DNA of 64,000 bases from Rhodoferax potami (lineage in GTDB: Bacteria > Pseudomonadota > Gammaproteobacteria > Burkholderiales > Burkholderiaceae_C), in contig NZ_JAVBIK010000001.1 of NCBI RefSeq assembly GCF_032193805.1, positions 1,226,033-1,290,032 of the forward strand, in the 5' to 3' direction. Below are positions 26,869-35,434 of the stretch, piece by piece. Every line of letters starts with the position of its first letter. Positions within the stretch are counted from its first letter, which is position 1. The notes below the pieces were generated by a model that was given only the letters and a program-made list of their open reading frames with translations, searched no databases and had not been told where the DNA came from. Position numbers and translations under genes: made by a program.

Positions 26869-27834
26869 ATGAACGCCACATGGGTTGAAGAAGACACCAT
26901 CGCCGACGCGGAAGCCGCAGAAGCCACCGCCAACCGCAACAAAGAACTCAAGATCGAGCGCGAAACCCACAAGCTCGAGAAGCGCCTGTGCCGCCAGGTG
27001 GGCCAAGCCATCATCGACTTCAACATGATCGAAGAAGGCGACCGCGTCATGGTCTGCATGTCCGGCGGCAAAGACAGCTACGGCATGCTCGATATCCTGC
27101 TCAAGATGCAGCAGCGCGCACCGATCAACTTCGAGATCGTGGCGGTCAACCTCGACCAGAAGCAGCCCGGCTTTCCTGAACACATCCTGCCCGAGTACCT
27201 GGCTAAGCTGGGAGTGGAATTCCACATCGAGACGCAGGACACCTACTCCATCGTCAAACGCAACATCCCCGAAGGCAAGACCATGTGCAGCCTGTGCAGC
27301 CGTCTGCGCCGGGGCATTTTGTACAACGTGGCACGCAAGCTCAAGTGCAACAAACTCGCGCTGGGCCACCACCGCGACGACATGTTGCAGACCTTTTTCC
27401 TGAACATGTTCTTCGGTGGCAAGCTCAAGGGTATGCCGCCCAAGCTCACCAGCGACAACGGCGAATTCGTAGTGATCCGCCCGCTGGCTTATGTGGCCGA
27501 GAAAGACCTGATCCGCTGGGCGGCGCACCGCGAGTTCCCGATCATCCCTTGCTCGCTGTGCGGCAGCCAGACCAACCTGCAACGGGTGCAGATCGGCAAC
27601 ATGCTGCGCGACTGGGAAAAGCAATACCCCGGCCGTGCCGAGACCATGTTCACCGCGCTGCAAAACGTGGTTCCTTCGCACCTGATGGACCACACCAAGC
27701 ACGACTTCAAAAATATCCGCCCCACCGGCATTGCGGACGAGAATGGCGACAAGGCCTTTGACGCTGAAGACCTGCCCGCTCCAACCCTGCCCGGCTTGTC
27801 GGGCTTGCCCGGAATGCAAGTGGTCAGCCTGTAA
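26869..27834 (+). CDS. ttcA: tRNA 2-thiocytidine biosynthesis protein TtcA
   Basis: The 321-residue enzyme thiolates C32 of certain tRNAs using ATP and a [4Fe-4S] cluster. The PP-loop motif [15 protein letters not shown] is intact, and two CxxC pairs that bind the cluster are present ([13 protein letters not shown] and [11 protein letters not shown]). [16 protein letters not shown] is also characteristic. The ATG at 26869 is preceded by AAGGAAAGAG. The N-terminus has an acidic, Ala/Glu-rich extension before the conserved core. Confidence 0.95.
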   Translation: MNATWVEEDTIADAEAAEATANRNKELKIERETHKLEKRLCRQVGQAIIDFNMIEEGDRVMVCMSGGKDSYGMLDILLKMQQRAPINFEIVAVNLDQKQPGFPEHILPEYLAKLGVEFHIETQDTYSIVKRNIPEGKTMCSLCSRLRRGILYNVARKLKCNKLALGHHRDDMLQTFFLNMFFGGKLKGMPPKLTSDNGEFVVIRPLAYVAEKDLIRWAAHREFPIIPCSLCGSQTNLQRVQIGNMLRDWEKQYPGRAETMFTALQNVVPSHLMDHTKHDFKNIRPTGIADENGDKAFDAEDLPAPTLPGLSGLPGMQVVSL

Positions 27835-27867
27835 GACACGGCCACAAGCCCCATTGGGAGACTGCTG

Positions 27868-28467
27868 ATGCTTTCGAACCTCCGAACCTGGCGCCTACTG
27901 GCCCTCGTGGTCTTGGCAACTGCACTCACAGGCTGCTCTTTGCCGCGCATGATCGACAGCGATGTGCAGAGCTTTGCCGGCGCCAGCGCACCCGTCAGCC
28001 CGGCTGACTTCCGGTTTGAGCGCCTGCCCTCCCAACAAAACAGCAGCGCCCAAGACACCGTAGAAAACCTGACCCAGGAAGCCCTGGAGCGGGTGGGCGT
28101 GATGCGCAATGACGCCTCGGGCCGCTACTTGGTGATGGTCGGGCTGGGGGTGGACAACATCCGCAACCCGCACTACCGGCCGCCACGTTCGCGGTTCATC
28201 CGGGGCGCAGATGGACGGCTCTACGAAGACCGGCCCCTCACGCCTGACATCGAGGTGCCTTGGTATCGCCATCGGGTGCACTTGACCCTGCGCGACAGCA
28301 CGACCAGCCAGGTAGCCTATGAGACCACGGCCGTTTTTGACGGCCCGTGGCGCGATACCCTGAACCTGCTGCCCCCCATGCTGGAAGCCGCGCTCAAAGA
28401 CTACCCCATGCCGGTGCAGCGCAAAGTCGTGGTGGAGTTACCGGCCGCGAACAAAGAGAACCCTTAA
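27868..28467 (+). CDS. DUF4136-type lipoprotein
   Basis: The 199-residue protein has a signal peptide ending in the lipobox LTGC (LLALVVLATALTGC). The region after it (SDVQSFAGASAPVSPADFRF, then PWYRHRVHLTLRD and VAYETTAVFDGPW) resembles the DUF4136 family of envelope lipoproteins. The function is unknown. Its TAA shares a base with the ATG of the histidine phosphatase gene (TAATG), so the two are coupled. Confidence 0.7.
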   Translation: MLSNLRTWRLLALVVLATALTGCSLPRMIDSDVQSFAGASAPVSPADFRFERLPSQQNSSAQDTVENLTQEALERVGVMRNDASGRYLVMVGLGVDNIRNPHYRPPRSRFIRGADGRLYEDRPLTPDIEVPWYRHRVHLTLRDSTTSQVAYETTAVFDGPWRDTLNLLPPMLEAALKDYPMPVQRKVVVELPAANKENP

Positions 28468-29117
28468 TGCCGGTCACCCGCATCATCGCCGTGCGCCACG
28501 GTGAAACCGCCTGGAATGTGGACACCCGCATCCAAGGCCAGCTCGACATAGGCCTGAACGACCGTGGCCTGTGGCAAGCCGAGCGCGTGGGCAAGGCATT
28601 GGCTGAGGAATCCATCGACCGGATCTACAGCAGCGACCTGCAGCGCGCCCACACCACGGCCCAAGCCATTGCCCGACACGCAGCCAACCCGACAGCGCAC
28701 GAGGTGCAACTGCACACCGGCTTGCGCGAGCGGAGCTTTGGCACCTTCGAGGGCGAGACTTGGGCGGACATTGCTGAAAAATGGCCCGATGAGTCCCGCC
28801 GCTGGAAGCAACGAGACCCCCACTTTGCCCCGCCCGGCGGCGAAACTCCGACCCAGTTGCTGGCCCGCGTGCAGGCCACCGTGGATGACATCGCGGCGCG
28901 CCACCCAGGCGAACACATCGTGCTGGTCGCCCATGGCGGCGTGATGGATATGCTCTACCGCCTTGCCACCCGGCAAGAGCTGCATGCCCCGCGCACCTGG
29001 CACTTGGGCAACGCGGCCATCAACCGGCTGCTGTGGACACCCGACGGACTGAACCTGGTCGGCTGGGGCGATGCACGCCACCTGGAAGACGACGTGCTGG
29101 ACGAAACCACCGCCTGA
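28467..29117 (+). CDS. Histidine phosphatase (phosphoglycerate-mutase-like) family protein
   Basis: The 216-residue protein belongs to the phosphoglycerate-mutase superfamily: the catalytic motif IIAVRHGETAWN with the phospho-accepting His, the second region DRIYSSDLQRAHTTAQAI, LRERSFGTFEGETW, and the second catalytic His in VLVAHGGVMDMLYR. The family includes cofactor-dependent mutases, CobC and broad phosphatases; this one resembles GpmB/PhoE-type phosphatases and the substrate is uncertain. It starts at the lipoprotein stop (TAATG). Confidence 0.87.
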   Translation: MPVTRIIAVRHGETAWNVDTRIQGQLDIGLNDRGLWQAERVGKALAEESIDRIYSSDLQRAHTTAQAIARHAANPTAHEVQLHTGLRERSFGTFEGETWADIAEKWPDESRRWKQRDPHFAPPGGETPTQLLARVQATVDDIAARHPGEHIVLVAHGGVMDMLYRLATRQELHAPRTWHLGNAAINRLLWTPDGLNLVGWGDARHLEDDVLDETTA

Positions 29118-29136
29118 CGCTCCAGTAAAACCCGCC

Positions 29137-29598
29137 ATGCTCCATTACGCGCTGCACGCAGGCTCCGTCCCGTGGCAAGACCAGTTGCTATACGCCGGCA
29201 TCATCATCGCGGTCATCGCCGCGGTGTTTTTCGGCCTGTGGTGGCGCAAGCGCGCAGCACGCCCCCGCCAAGGCGACTTTGCAGCGCTGGTCCAGCAAGG
29301 CAATGTGGCCGAAGCCATAGCCGCGCAAGCCCAGAGCCCCTTAGCCGATGCAGCCGATGCCTGGCAGGAAACGCGCCACACCATGGACAACGTCAAGTCC
29401 GGCGTGGAGCGCTTTCTCGCGCTGATGTTTGCGCTGCTCTCCGGACTGCTGTGCGTGATCAGCGTGACAGCGGTGATCGGCTATGTGTGGGATTTTCCGG
29501 CGGTGGATTGGGCCCTTTTGGCCTTTTATGCGGCGCTGGGCGGTGTCACCGCTTGGTTCACCCGGGTGCAGTGGCGCGACTTCCGCGGACAAAAATAG
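29137..29598 (+). CDS. Hypothetical membrane protein
   Basis: I do not recognise this 153-residue protein. It has an N-terminal transmembrane helix (LLYAGIIIAVIAAVFFGLWW) followed by a basic stretch (RKRAARPRQGD), a short helical region, and two further hydrophobic helices (FLALMFALLSGLLCVISVTAV; DWALLAFYAALGGVTAWF). It lies 19 bp after the phosphatase gene on the same strand. Confidence 0.65.
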   Translation: MLHYALHAGSVPWQDQLLYAGIIIAVIAAVFFGLWWRKRAARPRQGDFAALVQQGNVAEAIAAQAQSPLADAADAWQETRHTMDNVKSGVERFLALMFALLSGLLCVISVTAVIGYVWDFPAVDWALLAFYAALGGVTAWFTRVQWRDFRGQK

Positions 29599-29667
29599 AC
29601 GTCCGCCCCCAGCGCGGCCTAGGGTTCCCCCGATCAGCACCAAGCGCTTGCTCGGCAAAAATGCCGC

Positions 29668-31392
29668 ATGAGCAAAATCATCGTTTTCGCCACCCCGGTT
29701 TTTTTCCTCCTCATCGCTCTGGAGTTCGCGTGGAGCCGGCGTGCCAACGCCCGCGTTCCGGGCAGCCGGGCCTATCGCCTCAATGACGCGATCAACAGCA
29801 TCAGCCTCGGCATCCTGAGCCAGGTGGCAGGGGTGCTGAGCAAGGTGCTCACGGTGGGCATCTATGCCGCGGTGTTCAATGCGGTTGCCTTGTACCCCGA
29901 CCTCGCTTTCTGGAGCACCTGGTACGGCGTGGTGCTAGCGTTGGTGTTTTACGATTTTTGCTACTACTGGCTGCACCGCGCCGGCCATGTGGTGGCGCTG
30001 TTTTGGGCGGCCCATGTGGTGCACCACCAGAGCCAGCACTACAACCTCTCGACCGCACTGCGCCAGACCAGCAGCGGGGCATTGTTCGGCTGGGTGTTTT
30101 ACCTGCCCATGGCCATAGCCGGGGTGCCACCGCTGATTTTCGGCATCGTGGCGCTCATCGACCTGCTTTATCAGTTCTGGGTGCACACCGAGCAGGTGGG
30201 AAAGCTGGGCTGGTTTGACCGGGTGTTCTGCTCGCCCAGCAACCACCGGGTGCACCACGCGGTGAACGACCCGTACATCGACAAAAACTACGGCGGCATC
30301 CTGATGGTGTGGGACCGTATGTTTGGCACCTTCCGGGAGGAAGATGAACCTTGCGTTTACGGCACCCGCGGTGCGCTCAATAGCTGGGACCCGGTGTGGG
30401 CCAATGCCGAGGTGTACTGGGGTCTGGCCAAAGATAGCTGGACCACCCGCCGCTGGGTCGACAAGCTGCGCATCTGGTTCATGCCACCGGGCTGGCAACC
30501 GGCAGACCTGGCCGCGGCCCACCCAAAACCCGCATTCCGCTTGGAACAGGTGCAGACGTTTAACCCGCCCTTAAGCACCCGCCAGCAGTGGTTCGCCAGT
30601 CTGCAGTTTTTGGGCTTACTGGGTGCTGTGGCGGCATTTTTGTGGGTGGCGGACAGCCTGAGCTTTATCGATGCTGCGCTCTATGCGGCGGGCCTGTTTG
30701 CCTCGGTTTGGGCGGTAGGCCGATTCATGCAACATGGCCTGAACACGCTGGAAGTGTTAGCCGTAGAAGCTGCGGCTTGGGCCAGCCTGAGTGCAATAGA
30801 CCTGCTACCCGGCCACCTGCTGGCCAAACCACTGGTCATGACAATTGCTATTATTTTTGTAGCTACTCGTGCTTATTCTATGAGCGCTAGTGATCAAAAA
30901 CACTTCAAATCGACTGTCTTGCTGCTTGCGGCGTTGGTATTTTCGCTGGCGGGTGATGTATTCCTGATGCTGCCCGGCGACTATTTCATCCCCGGGCTGG
31001 CGGCGTTTCTGGTGGCGCACGCCTTCTACATCGCCCTGTTCCGGCAGGATGCGCCGTGGTTTGCCAACCGCAGGGCGTTGCAAGGAGTGCTGGCAGTTGG
31101 CGCCGGGGTGTATGCCGTGCTGTGGAGCCACTTGCCTGATGCAGGCTTGCAGGTGGCCGTGGCAGCCTATATCGCCGTGATCTGTTTGATGACCTCACAG
31201 GCCTTGGGCCGGGCAAGCACATTGGGCGATGCAGCCGCTGATCGCGTGGCGCTGGGCGCCTGCATTTTCATGGCGAGCGACGCGCTAATCGCGATCAACA
31301 AATTCCTGATGCCGGTACCCTTGGCCTCGTTCTGGATTTTGGTGACTTACTTTGCAGCCCAGCTGCTCATCACCCGCAACAGCAAAGCCTGA
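29668..31392 (+). CDS. Fusion: fatty-acid-hydroxylase/sterol-desaturase (AGMO-like) domain plus YhhN lysoplasmalogenase domain
   Basis: This is a 574-residue polytopic membrane protein. The N-terminal 300 residues carry the histidine boxes of di-iron membrane hydroxylases: HRAGH (near residue 103), HVVHH (near 115) and HRVHH (near 192). The alkylglycerol-monooxygenase-like segment FMPPGWQPADL follows. From about residue 385 the protein is a YhhN/TMEM86 domain: FSLAGDVFLMLPGDYF, GLAAFLVAHAFYIALF and SDALIAINKF. In animals AGMO cleaves alkyl-glycerol ether lipids and TMEM86 hydrolyses lysoplasmalogens, so both halves suggest ether-lipid breakdown. A dispersed repeat copy lies in the first helix of the YhhN part and stays in frame. 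The combined role is inferred. Confidence 0.8.
   Translation: MSKIIVFATPVFFLLIALEFAWSRRANARVPGSRAYRLNDAINSISLGILSQVAGVLSKVLTVGIYAAVFNAVALYPDLAFWSTWYGVVLALVFYDFCYYWLHRAGHVVALFWAAHVVHHQSQHYNLSTALRQTSSGALFGWVFYLPMAIAGVPPLIFGIVALIDLLYQFWVHTEQVGKLGWFDRVFCSPSNHRVHHAVNDPYIDKNYGGILMVWDRMFGTFREEDEPCVYGTRGALNSWDPVWANAEVYWGLAKDSWTTRRWVDKLRIWFMPPGWQPADLAAAHPKPAFRLEQVQTFNPPLSTRQQWFASLQFLGLLGAVAAFLWVADSLSFIDAALYAAGLFASVWAVGRFMQHGLNTLEVLAVEAAAWASLSAIDLLPGHLLAKPLVMTIAIIFVATRAYSMSASDQKHFKSTVLLLAALVFSLAGDVFLMLPGDYFIPGLAAFLVAHAFYIALFRQDAPWFANRRALQGVLAVGAGVYAVLWSHLPDAGLQVAVAAYIAVICLMTSQALGRASTLGDAAADRVALGACIFMASDALIAINKFLMPVPLASFWILVTYFAAQLLITRNSKA
30845..30900 (+). repeat. Dispersed repeat inside the hydroxylase-YhhN fusion gene
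   Basis: TTGCTATTATTTTTGTAG, CTACTCGTGCTTAT and GAGCGCTAGTGATCAAAAA match the family blocks in plus orientation. It is more AT-rich than the gene around it and encodes the segment IAIIFVATRAYSMSASDQK near the domain boundary. Confidence 0.75.
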
Positions 31393-31401
31393 CGCAGTCG
31401 C

Positions 31402-32127
31402 TCAGCAGTGCGGCCGGCCGTAGTTTTGCATGCAAAGGTTGCGAATACGCTGTTGGTCAATCGCCAAGTTTCTTTGGGCATCCTGCTGCGCTTGGTACTT
31501 GGCATTTCTCTCGGCCGACTCTTTACGCTGGGCCTCTGATCGCTCGAGATAGGCCCGTTGATTCTGCTGCGACATGGCCAGAGAGTTTTGGTACTCAGCG
31601 TTCCTGGAGGAAACCAGGCTTTCACGGCGAAGTTTTTCTTCGCTGGCTTTGGCATCGGCATTCATTTTGGCCACCATCGCTTCGCGTTTGGCGACCTCAG
31701 CCAGTTTTGGCTGGGCTTCTTGTTCTTCGAGCTTGCGCCGTTCGAGCTCCATCATCGCGAGCTCACGCTTGCGCTCTTGGTTCTTGTTTTGCAGGTAAAA
31801 ACCCGCTGAAAACAACACCGCGACCAACAAAGCACCGATCATGATCGGGCGCTGGTACCACGGGGTCTCTGGGACCTCCGCCACGTAGCGCATCGATAGG
31901 CTGGGTGTGGTCGAACTTGCCTGCAACTTCCGGTCATGGGCGGCCCGCATCTCCGGGTTCAAAAGGATCTTGGCAGCATCGCGAATCGACTGGAGCCGCT
32001 CCATGTCTTCGGGGTGATCGACCAGATGTTCTTTGGTGAACCTGGCTTGAGCCACTGTCAGCGCTTGCCGGATTTCCTCTGGATTCGCATCGCCGGGCAG
32101 GCCCAGCGTCAAATAGGCAGACTTCAT
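31402..32127 (-). CDS. Membrane-anchored protein with a degenerate J-like domain and coiled coil
   Basis: The 241-residue protein starts with a J-domain-like region (SAYLTLGLPGDANPEEIRQA, then AAKILLNPEMRAAHD). The essential HPD tripeptide reads HPE (VDHPEDMERL), so stimulation of a DnaK partner is doubtful. A single transmembrane helix (MIGALLVAVLFSAGFYL) is followed by a long, charged, Gln/Glu/Arg-rich coiled coil (ERKRELAMMELERRKLEEQE and onward) and a Cys-containing tail (LCMQNYGRPHC). The ATG at 32127 has GGGAG at the right distance, better than the GTG at 32136. The function is unknown. Confidence 0.7.
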   Translation of the reverse strand: MKSAYLTLGLPGDANPEEIRQALTVAQARFTKEHLVDHPEDMERLQSIRDAAKILLNPEMRAAHDRKLQASSTTPSLSMRYVAEVPETPWYQRPIMIGALLVAVLFSAGFYLQNKNQERKRELAMMELERRKLEEQEAQPKLAEVAKREAMVAKMNADAKASEEKLRRESLVSSRNAEYQNSLAMSQQNQRAYLERSEAQRKESAERNAKYQAQQDAQRNLAIDQQRIRNLCMQNYGRPHC

Positions 32128-32302
32128 TCTCTTCACTCCCTGTGGTCACCACGAACACCTAGGCTGCAGGTGAGCGATTGGCGCGGTTCTTTTCGTTCTC
32201 TGCCAAATATTTTACAAATCTTTACCGAGCGATCTGCCCTCGCGGAGCGCCTGACGAAAGAGAAGTCTGAATCACCCAGCGCCTTTGCAAAGCACCGGTG
32301 GA

Positions 32303-33370
32303 TTAGTCGCCCAACAAGTCCACCACCGGCCCCGCAGGCGCGGTGACTCCGAGGTGGCGGTAGGCGGCCAGCGTGGCAATGCGGCCGCGCGGGGTGCGCT
32401 GCAAGTAACCCTGCTGGATCAGGTAGGGCTCGATGACGTCTTCAATGGTTTCGCGCTCTTCGCCAATGCTGGCGGCAATGTTGTCCAGCCCCACAGGGCC
32501 GCCGTCGAAGCGGTGAATCACCGCCTCCAGCAGCTTGCGGTCCATCAAGTCAAAACCTTGCGGGTCTACATCCAGCATGGCCAGCGCACGGTTGGCAATA
32601 TCCAGGGTGATCTTACCGTCGCCCTTGACCTCGGCAAAGTCGCGCACGCGGCGCAGCAAGCGGTTGGCGATACGCGGCGTGCCGCGGGAGCGGCGGGCGA
32701 TCTCGAAACCACCATCTTCGTCCATCGGCACACCCAAGAGGCCCGCACTGCGCTTGACGATGCGGGCCAGCTCTTCATTCGTATAAAACTCCAGCCGCGC
32801 CACGATGCCGAAGCGGTCGCGCAGCGGGTTGGTCAGCATGCCGGCACGGGTGGTAGCGCCCACCAGCGTGAAGGGCTGCAAATCGAGCTTGATGGAGCGG
32901 GCCGCCGGGCCTTCGCCGATCATGATGTCAATCTTGTAGTCCTCCAGCGCGGGGTACAAGATTTCTTCCACCACCGCAGAGAGGCGGTGAATTTCGTCGA
33001 TGAAAAGAACGTCGTTCTTTTCCAGGTTGGTCAGCAGCGCGGCCAGGTCCTTGGGCTTTTCGAGCACCGGGCCGGAGGTCTGGCGTAGGTTCACGCCCAG
33101 CTCGTGGGCAATGATGTGGCTCAGAGTGGTTTTGCCCAAACCGGGCGGGCCGAACAGCAGCACGTGGTCCAGCGCCTCGTCGCGTTTTTTGGCAGCGCCG
33201 ATAAAAATTTCCAGCTGCTCGCGCACCTTGGCCTGGCCCACATACTCGTCGAGCAGCTTGGGGCGCAGGGCGCGTTCGATGGCCTCTTCGCTGTTAGACA
33301 CAGGCGCGGCCGACACTACGCGGGGCGCAGGCGGCGGGGGAACAGCAAAATCGTCGGTCTGAATGCTCAC
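32303..33370 (-). CDS. ruvB: Holliday junction branch migration ATPase RuvB
   Basis: The 355-residue AAA+ motor drives branch migration with RuvA. It has Walker [10 protein letters not shown], Walker [12 protein letters not shown], sensor and Arg-finger regions ([20 protein letters not shown]) and the C-terminal winged helix ([12 protein letters not shown]). The N-terminus has a Pro/Ala/Val-rich extension before the conserved [11 protein letters not shown]. In this window ruvA lies 1.4 kb away, with an oppositely oriented carbonic-anhydrase-like gene between them. Confidence 0.96.
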   Translation of the reverse strand: MSIQTDDFAVPPPPAPRVVSAAPVSNSEEAIERALRPKLLDEYVGQAKVREQLEIFIGAAKKRDEALDHVLLFGPPGLGKTTLSHIIAHELGVNLRQTSGPVLEKPKDLAALLTNLEKNDVLFIDEIHRLSAVVEEILYPALEDYKIDIMIGEGPAARSIKLDLQPFTLVGATTRAGMLTNPLRDRFGIVARLEFYTNEELARIVKRSAGLLGVPMDEDGGFEIARRSRGTPRIANRLLRRVRDFAEVKGDGKITLDIANRALAMLDVDPQGFDLMDRKLLEAVIHRFDGGPVGLDNIAASIGEERETIEDVIEPYLIQQGYLQRTPRGRIATLAAYRHLGVTAPAGPVVDLLGD

Positions 33371-33591
33371 AGCAGCGGCCTATCCAAGCAAAAAAAACAA
33401 GATACCCAAACGGGGTGCCCACTATAGCGCGCGGCATGCCGGACTTAAGAGAACCGGACCGACTGCCGATACCCATCACAACACCACTGTGTCAGATGAG
33501 GCAAGGCGCAACCGCCAGCTCCTGTCAGTGTTTGAAAGGCCCACCCTTGATACCCCGCCCCCCCGAACGCTACCGACCACGCTTGCGACCA
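33371..33591. other. Divergent intergenic region between ruvB and the carbonic-anhydrase-like gene
   Basis: These 221 bp hold no convincing gene. The plus frame is open but lacks a ribosome-binding site or family support, and the carbonic-anhydrase-like protein's signal peptide begins at 33592. Both promoters must lie here; I could not identify convincing -35/-10 boxes. Confidence 0.4.
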
Positions 33592-34665
33592 ATGCGCTTG
33601 GTCGCACTCCTGGCAGCTGGCCTGTGCCTGGCGCCGGTGTGGGCCAACGATGCGAAGCCTGCCAAAAAGCCCGTGGTGGGTGAGATATCGGCCACTAGCG
33701 CCTCCAACCCCAAAGAGGTCGGCGACCAGCTGCGTGAAGCCTTGGGCAAAGACGTGATGGGCAAAAAGAAACTGCTGATCAACGTCTCCAAAGTGCCCGG
33801 AGCCGGCGGCTCGCCCTCCGGCCCGCCGCGCAACAAAGCGCCCAGCAAAAGCAGCGACGCCAGCGGCTCAGGCGGCCAAAACAGCCGCCAGTACATCGAG
33901 GCGCGCGCCGCGGCAATGGCGGGTACCAGCATTGGGCCAGCCTTGCCGGTGCTCGCTGCGCCTGCTGGCATGCCGGCTGCGCCGCCCATTTGGTCTTACG
34001 AGGGGGATAGCGGCCCGCAAGCTTGGGGGCAACTCCGCCCCGACTACCAGCTGTGTGCCAACGGCCAGCGCCAATCGCCCATCAACATTGAAGAGGGCAG
34101 CACTTTGCAGGGGCCGGCAGAACCCATCGAGTTCAGCGACCTTCCCAGCCAAGGCGTCGTCATCAACACCGGGCGCACCATCCGGGTCGATGTCGACGGG
34201 GTGAACTCGATGTTTGTGCGCGGCTCGCGCTATCGCTTGGTCCATGTGGACTTCCACAGCCCGTCCGAGATGGCGATCAACTACCGGCGCTTCTCGATGG
34301 TGGCCCACTTGCACCACCAGAATGAGCAGGGCCAGCTTGCCATCGTCGCGGTCTCTTTGGACCCCGGCGAACCCAACCCCTTGATTGAAAAAGTGTGGAC
34401 CTACATGCCACTCGATGTAGGCGACCGTGTGGAAATGCCCAGGTCGACCTTGAATCTGAGCGAGCTGCTCCCGTCGGACACCCGGTATTTTCAGTACATG
34501 GGCTCACTGACGACACCGCCTTGCACTGAAGGGGTGCTGTGGCTCGTTTTAAAGCAGCCGGCAGCCCTCAGCGCGCAGCAACTGCGCCTATTCACCCAGC
34601 TCTATCCGCAAAATGCACGCCCCGTGCAGCGAACAAATGGCCGGCCTGTGCGTGAAGCGCAATAA
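33592..34665 (+). CDS. Periplasmic alpha-carbonic-anhydrase-like protein with an altered zinc site
   Basis: The 357-residue protein has a signal peptide (RLVALLAAGLCLAPVWA), then about 130 residues of low-complexity linker rich in Ala, Pro, Ser and Lys. A C-terminal alpha-CA domain follows (WSYEGDSGPQAWGQLRPDY, QRQSPINIEE, SLTTPPCTEGVLWLVLK). Alpha-CAs bind zinc through a QFHFH motif and a later His. Here the motif reads HVDFHSPSE, so the first zinc His is Asp; the later His is present (MVAHLHHQN). Catalysis is therefore doubtful, and it may be a carbonic-anhydrase-related binding protein. It is oriented opposite to ruvA and ruvB on either side. Confidence 0.8.
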   Translation: MRLVALLAAGLCLAPVWANDAKPAKKPVVGEISATSASNPKEVGDQLREALGKDVMGKKKLLINVSKVPGAGGSPSGPPRNKAPSKSSDASGSGGQNSRQYIEARAAAMAGTSIGPALPVLAAPAGMPAAPPIWSYEGDSGPQAWGQLRPDYQLCANGQRQSPINIEEGSTLQGPAEPIEFSDLPSQGVVINTGRTIRVDVDGVNSMFVRGSRYRLVHVDFHSPSEMAINYRRFSMVAHLHHQNEQGQLAIVAVSLDPGEPNPLIEKVWTYMPLDVGDRVEMPRSTLNLSELLPSDTRYFQYMGSLTTPPCTEGVLWLVLKQPAALSAQQLRLFTQLYPQNARPVQRTNGRPVREAQ

Positions 34666-34681
34666 GGTTGCGCGAAGCGCT

Positions 34682-34740
34682 TTGCTATTAAAAATATAGC
34701 TGCAAGCGCAATCAAAACCTGCGCTAGAAGCCTATTTGGC
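34682..34740 (+). repeat. Dispersed repeat between the CA-like gene and ruvA
   Basis: TTGCTATTAAAAATATAG, CTGCAAGCGCAAT and TGCGCTAGAAGCCTATTTGG form a nearly complete copy in plus orientation. Its last bases supply the TAG stop codon of ruvA on the minus strand at 34732-34734. Confidence 0.85.
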
Positions 34741-35304
34741 CAAAGACTTCAGCGCCAGCTTGATACCGTCGCTGACACCCACATCCTTGGGCAGGGCCTT
34801 GAGTGCGGCTGCCGCTTCTTTGTCGCTGTAACCCAAGGCCAGCAACGCCTGCAGGATGTCAGACTGCGCATCGCCCACGGCGCCCAAGGGCGCTCCAAGG
34901 TCTGCACCCAACTTGCCCTTGAGCTCCAACAGCAAGCGCTCGGCTGTCTTTTTGCCGATGCCCGGTACCTTGATCAGGCGACCGGCCTCTTGCAAGGTTA
35001 CCGCCTGTGCCAAGTCGCCCACGTCCATGCCCGACAGCACCGACAAGGCCGTACGCGGCCCCACGCCGGAGATCTTGATCAATTCGCGGAAGGCCTCGCG
35101 CTCGGTGTTGGTGGCAAAACCGTAGAGGATTTGCGCATCTTCGCGCACCACAAAGTGGGTGAGCAGCGTGACCTTGTGGCCGTCGGCCGGCAGGTTGTAG
35201 AAGGTGCTCATGGGCACCTGCACCTCGTAGCCCACGCCGCCGCAGTCGATGATGACTTGCGGTGGATTTTTGTCGCTGACGATGCCTGTGAGTTTGCCGA
35301 TCAT
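34732..35304 (-). CDS. ruvA: Holliday junction DNA helicase subunit RuvA
   Basis: The 190-residue protein binds the four-way junction and loads RuvB. The N-terminal OB-fold begins [15 protein letters not shown], the helix-hairpin-helix motifs are visible in [19 protein letters not shown] and [19 protein letters not shown], and the C-terminal RuvB-binding domain contains [16 protein letters not shown]. The ATG at 35304 is the conserved family start; the frame is open upstream without support. The stop codon lies in the end of a dispersed repeat. Confidence 0.96.
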   Translation of the reverse strand: MIGKLTGIVSDKNPPQVIIDCGGVGYEVQVPMSTFYNLPADGHKVTLLTHFVVREDAQILYGFATNTEREAFRELIKISGVGPRTALSVLSGMDVGDLAQAVTLQEAGRLIKVPGIGKKTAERLLLELKGKLGADLGAPLGAVGDAQSDILQALLALGYSDKEAAAALKALPKDVGVSDGIKLALKSLAK

Positions 35305-35434
35305 GGTGCGGAGTCCGGGGTTCTGGGGTGGTGGATGGCCAGCGAGGCCACGGTTCGGATCAAATTGGGGACAATGCAGGGGTAGCGCTCGTGTGGCGCC
35401 CCTTCGCAGTCCCCTGCTTTGCCGGATTATCAGC

